Translations under genes and position numbers: made by a program | Part shown: one piece after another, positions 15,368 through 17,380 of the stretch | Numbering within the stretch: position 1 is the stretch's first letter | Layout: each line of letters begins with the position of its first letter | Assembly: GCA_029856055.1 (NCBI GenBank) | Contig: JAHQWF010000055.1 | Span: forward strand, 1-17,380 | Direction of reading: 5' to 3' | Origin: Candidatus Njordarchaeota archaeon | GTDB taxonomy: Archaea > Asgardarchaeota > Njordarchaeia > Njordarchaeales > Njordarchaeaceae | Length of the DNA stretch: 17,380 bases | The notes under the pieces: model-generated | Seen by the model: only the letters and a program-made list of their open reading frames with translations | The model's database searches: none | What the model was told of the DNA's origin: nothing

Positions 15368-16333
15368 TTAAAGAAGGCTATTTATGTATTCAATAACATA
15401 TTCATCTTTTACCTTAGCATAATATTTCTCGGTTGTGGAAGTATATTTATGCCCCAATTGATGACTAACATACTCTAATGGAACACCTGCAAAGAGAGCT
15501 TTAGCACCCCAATTACTTCTGAAATTATGGAAGTGTATTTCGATTCCAAGCTTCTTACTTAATCTATATAAGGTCTGCTGAACATTCTTTCTAACTCTCT
15601 TTCTTCTTACTTCATCTCCAAAAAGATAACCTTTCTTAACTTTTCTAGTTCTCTCTAACAATAGCTTTCTTGCTAATTCGTTAAGTTTAATCAAAGTTTC
15701 ACTGAAAACTTTACCGTTGCCGTTCCTTGCAGGTACACCAACTATAGATACTCTTTCACGTAAGCCTTTACCAGCTCTAATAACAATCAAAACCCTTTCT
15801 TCCTTAACCAAGACATCTTCCGCCTTTAGATTAATTACCTCATTTAATCTAGCTCCGGTAGCAAAAGCTATCAAGCAAGCTAATAAAACATCCTTATTCT
15901 TTTCCTGCAAATAACTAAATATCTTCTCTAGCTCTTCATCATTAAATTCTCTTGGAACTTTCTCAGACTTTACTCTCGGATTTAATTTCTTTCTCATAAC
16001 CGGTGATAAATCCTTGAATGGATTCGGATAACCTAAGCCCTCTAGGAAATCATAGAACGATTTAATGAAACTCATTAATTGCCTAATTGTTTTGGCTGAT
16101 AATGGTCTCTTATTTCTCCCTTTCTGTTGTCCGATCCACCGTCTAAAGCGAATTATATCTTGGTGAGTAATTTCATCAAAATTCTTTCCTATATGCATTA
16201 AATACCTTTTTAGCCAAACCAAGTAGTACTTGACATTGGCTTTGGCTACTTCAGTGTTATAATTTATGGAGACAAAATCCTCGATCATGTTATCTAATTC
16301 ATCTAGCTTAAGTATAGAGGCAGCTTCAGCCAT
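15368..16333 (-). CDS. Tyrosine recombinase / integrase (XerA-like)
   Basis: A 321-residue site-specific DNA recombinase. The N-terminal part (about 15-110) is a SAM-like core-binding domain (VKYYLVWLKRYLMHIGK ... LSAKTIRQLMSFIKSFYDFL). The catalytic half shows all expected residues: R162 (ATGARLNEV), K189 (RAGKGLRERV), H269-x2-R272 (FHNFRSNWG), H295 (SHQLGHKYTS) and the nucleophile Y304 nine residues later. It may be the chromosome-dimer resolvase XerA or the integrase of a resident element. The length is slightly above the usual XerA (about 290), and the neighbourhood (pseudogene, insertion sequence) favours a mobile origin, but no att duplication or tRNA is seen. Start ATG 16333 has GGTG upstream; two dyads lie further up. 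Confidence 0.9.
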   Translation of the reverse strand: MAEAASILKLDELDNMIEDFVSINYNTEVAKANVKYYLVWLKRYLMHIGKNFDEITHQDIIRFRRWIGQQKGRNKRPLSAKTIRQLMSFIKSFYDFLEGLGYPNPFKDLSPVMRKKLNPRVKSEKVPREFNDEELEKIFSYLQEKNKDVLLACLIAFATGARLNEVINLKAEDVLVKEERVLIVIRAGKGLRERVSIVGVPARNGNGKVFSETLIKLNELARKLLLERTRKVKKGYLFGDEVRRKRVRKNVQQTLYRLSKKLGIEIHFHNFRSNWGAKALFAGVPLEYVSHQLGHKYTSTTEKYYAKVKDEYVIEYINSLL

Positions 16334-16358
16334 AAGAGAACACCATAGTCGTCAAATC

Positions 16359-16371
16359 AGACAATTTGTCT
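16359..16371. promoter_or_regulatory. Perfect palindrome upstream of the recombinase gene
   Basis: AGACAATTTGTCT has 6-base arms around a single T, 26-38 bases ahead of the recombinase start. A second dyad, ACAAAGATATTTGT (16376-16389), follows immediately upstream. They could be operator or recombinase-binding arms. The spacing lacks the 6-8 base centre expected of a Xer crossover site, so an attachment site is less likely. Confidence 0.35.
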
Positions 16372-16445
16372 ACTAACAAAGATATTTGTATTACATAAAA
16401 ATCTTTAGAATATTCAGGAGTTACCATGATAGAGGGTTCTATTTA

Positions 16446-16843
16446 TTAAACTTCTTCTTGTTTCTTTATTTTCTGAATTTCCTTTCTGGACAAGATACGC
16501 TATTTTACAGGTCCTTTTTTCTTTGGTATCTTTACTCCTTTTTTAATGGTTTCGGATTACTCAACACCCATGCATATAGCTTTTTGCCTTCACCATATCT
16601 CTTTAAAAACTCTGGATCTGTTCTGTGTTTATCATAGTTTTTCTAGTTCTTTAGTTGTGAAGGGGCCTTTTGCGTCTATTATTTCTACAGAACCCAGGAT
16701 TTCTCCTTTGGATTTAGACAACAAATATATTTTCCCTCTAATACTTGTTCTTTTTGTCCTTATTTCCCATTTTTTCCTTCTGATAAAATTTCTTTTGCGT
16801 ATTTTTCTTCTATAAAAAGTGCTCTTTCTGGTTCGCTTCCCAT
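16446..16843 (-). pseudogene. ASCH-domain protein, degraded by frameshifts and a stop
   Basis: ASCH domains are small PUA-like folds thought to bind RNA or modified nucleotides. Reading across three frame changes gives one coherent protein of about 130 residues. It runs from MGSEPERALFIEEKYAKEIL, via KKWEIRTKRTSIRGKIYLL, GSVEIIDAKGPFTTKELEK and YDKHRTDPEFLKRYGEGKKL, to YAWVLSNPKP, IKKGVKIPKKKGPVK and RILSRKEIQKIKKQEEV. The frame changes fall at the A run near 16771-16776, near 16640 after ELEK, and near 16545 after NPKP. An in-frame TAG after GPVK stands where the family usually has tryptophan. A TATAAAAA box (minus strand, 16874-16867) still lies 24-31 bases ahead of the ATG at 16843, so the promoter seems intact while the coding part has decayed. 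Confidence 0.75.
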
Positions 16844-16920
16844 CTGGTATGCCCTCAGAAACATAGTTTTTATAGTTAATCCAATTTATTTTAGCCGTTA
16901 GATTTTTAAAGCCAGTTTTC

Positions 16921-16937
16921 GTCATGTAACACATGAC
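16921..16937. repeat. Perfect inverted repeat at the transposase start
   Basis: GTCATGT and ACATGAC, 7-base arms around AAC, overlap the proposed ATG at 16933. In RNA this would fold into a hairpin hiding the start codon, which could limit transposase translation. It may also be a transposase-binding site near the element's end. Confidence 0.5.
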
Positions 16938-17380
16938 CCGCAGAATTAATATTGTCTTGCACATGCCTAAGGAGGAGATAGAGCGCCTATACAGGAGGGC
17001 GAAGGACCCTCGCATTAAAGAAAGGCTCCAGGCAATACTCCTCCTTCTAGATGGAAGGACAGCTAAGGAGACCGCTGTTATCTTAAGGCGTAACGAGAGG
17101 ACTATAAGGAGATGGGCTAAAACGTGGAATGAGGGTGGGTATGAAACCTTAAAGCCGTGGAAGGGGCAGAAGAAGAAGCCTAGGATTAGTGAGGAGGAGT
17201 GGGGGGAGATAGGTAGGATGGCTGTTGAGAGGAAAATGACTCTGAAGGAAGTCTACGTGTATATAAGGGGCAAGTACGGTGACTTGGTCAGCTATAAGAC
17301 CACCTGGTACTGGCTGAGAAAGAAGCTGAGGCTTAGCTATGGTAAGCCATATATTCGTGACGAGAGGCGTCCTAAGGATG
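16933..17380 (+). CDS. IS630-family transposase, N-terminal part
   Basis: The 149 visible residues begin MTRRINIVLHMPKEEIERL and continue with RIKERLQAILLLLDGRTAKE, ETAVILRRNERTIRRWAKTW and NEGGYETLKPWKGQKKKPRI. This is the helix-turn-helix and winged linker that precede the DDE domain in IS630 transposases. A second helical unit around MTLKEVYVYIRGKYG ... TTWYWLRKKL also fits. The catalytic DDE residues lie beyond the right edge, so activity cannot be judged. The ATG at 16933 follows an in-frame stop at 16927; a second ATG at 16963 is an alternative, and neither has a good ribosome binding site. No frame break is seen in the visible part. Codons are richer in G/C than in neighbouring genes, as expected for transferred DNA. 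Confidence 0.88.
   Translation, partial: MTRRINIVLHMPKEEIERLYRRAKDPRIKERLQAILLLLDGRTAKETAVILRRNERTIRRWAKTWNEGGYETLKPWKGQKKKPRISEEEWGEIGRMAVERKMTLKEVYVYIRGKYGDLVSYKTTWYWLRKKLRLSYGKPYIRDERRPKD

Larger units (their letters stand above)
16895..17380 (+). mobile_element. Insertion sequence of the IS630 type, left part only
   Basis: From about 16930 the DNA becomes visibly richer in G and C than the AT-rich surroundings and encodes an IS630-like transposase, which runs off the window. The left end is not fixed: it must lie between the ASCH promoter (16874) and the transposase start. TTTTAAAGCCAGTTTTCGTC (16904-16923) is a candidate for part of the terminal inverted repeat. IS630 elements insert at TA. 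The right end is needed to confirm the limits. Confidence 0.65.

Noticed and set aside
16351..16389. Possible Xer crossover (dif) or attachment site ahead of the recombinase gene
   Set aside because: The palindromes lack the 11-base arms with a 6-8 base centre expected of dif, and no second copy is in the window.
16632..17015. 127-residue minus-strand reading frame across the insertion-sequence edge
   Set aside because: Only its last part is real ASCH sequence. The first part is in another frame than the ASCH start at 16843 and runs antisense to the transposase start.
1..17380. CRISPR array
   Set aside because: No regularly spaced direct repeats seen on reading through the whole window.

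Overview
The window looks like chromosomal DNA of a low-GC, thermophilic archaeon of the Thermoproteota (crenarchaeal) type. This is inferred from TATA-box promoters 20-30 bases ahead of starts, GGTGAT-type ribosome binding sites, frequent GTG/TTG starts, an AbrB/PIN toxin-antitoxin pair, a TRASH-domain metal regulator, an inositol-phosphate cytidylyltransferase and a box C/D guide RNA. I cannot name the species.

Layout. 1-1882 (-) is most of a type IA topoisomerase cut by the left edge. 1987-2423 (+) is a small gene split by one frameshift. 2526-3258 (-) is a VapBC-like pair. 3549-3839 (+) and 3852-4001 (-) are small hypothetical genes, the latter with a palindromic operator candidate. 4217-7111 (+) holds a membrane-anchored subtilisin-like protease followed by a Nudix hydrolase. 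7114-7877 holds a PadR regulator with a C-terminal TRASH metal site, divergent from a tiny Met/His/Cys-containing membrane protein, with a long dyad between them. 7962-10166 (-) is a two-gene operon of a Mrp/NBP35 Fe-S carrier ATPase and an MFS transporter. 10481-11293 (+) is the cytidylyltransferase, with a box C/D sRNA antisense to its downstream side.

The most striking part is 11526-15204 (+). One gene fuses a SIS sugar-phosphate domain to N-acetylglucosamine-6-phosphate deacetylase (NagA). The next fuses the IIC and IID membrane subunits of a mannose-family phosphotransferase system (PTS). Together they suggest uptake of an N-acetylated amino sugar, with deacetylation and isomerisation/deamination by a fused enzyme. 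No IIA, IIB, EI or HPr is present here, so the phosphoryl source is an open question.

The right end (15368-17380) looks like a mobile or decaying region: a tyrosine recombinase, an ASCH-domain pseudogene with three frameshifts and a stop, and the left part of an IS630-type insertion sequence whose composition differs from its surroundings.
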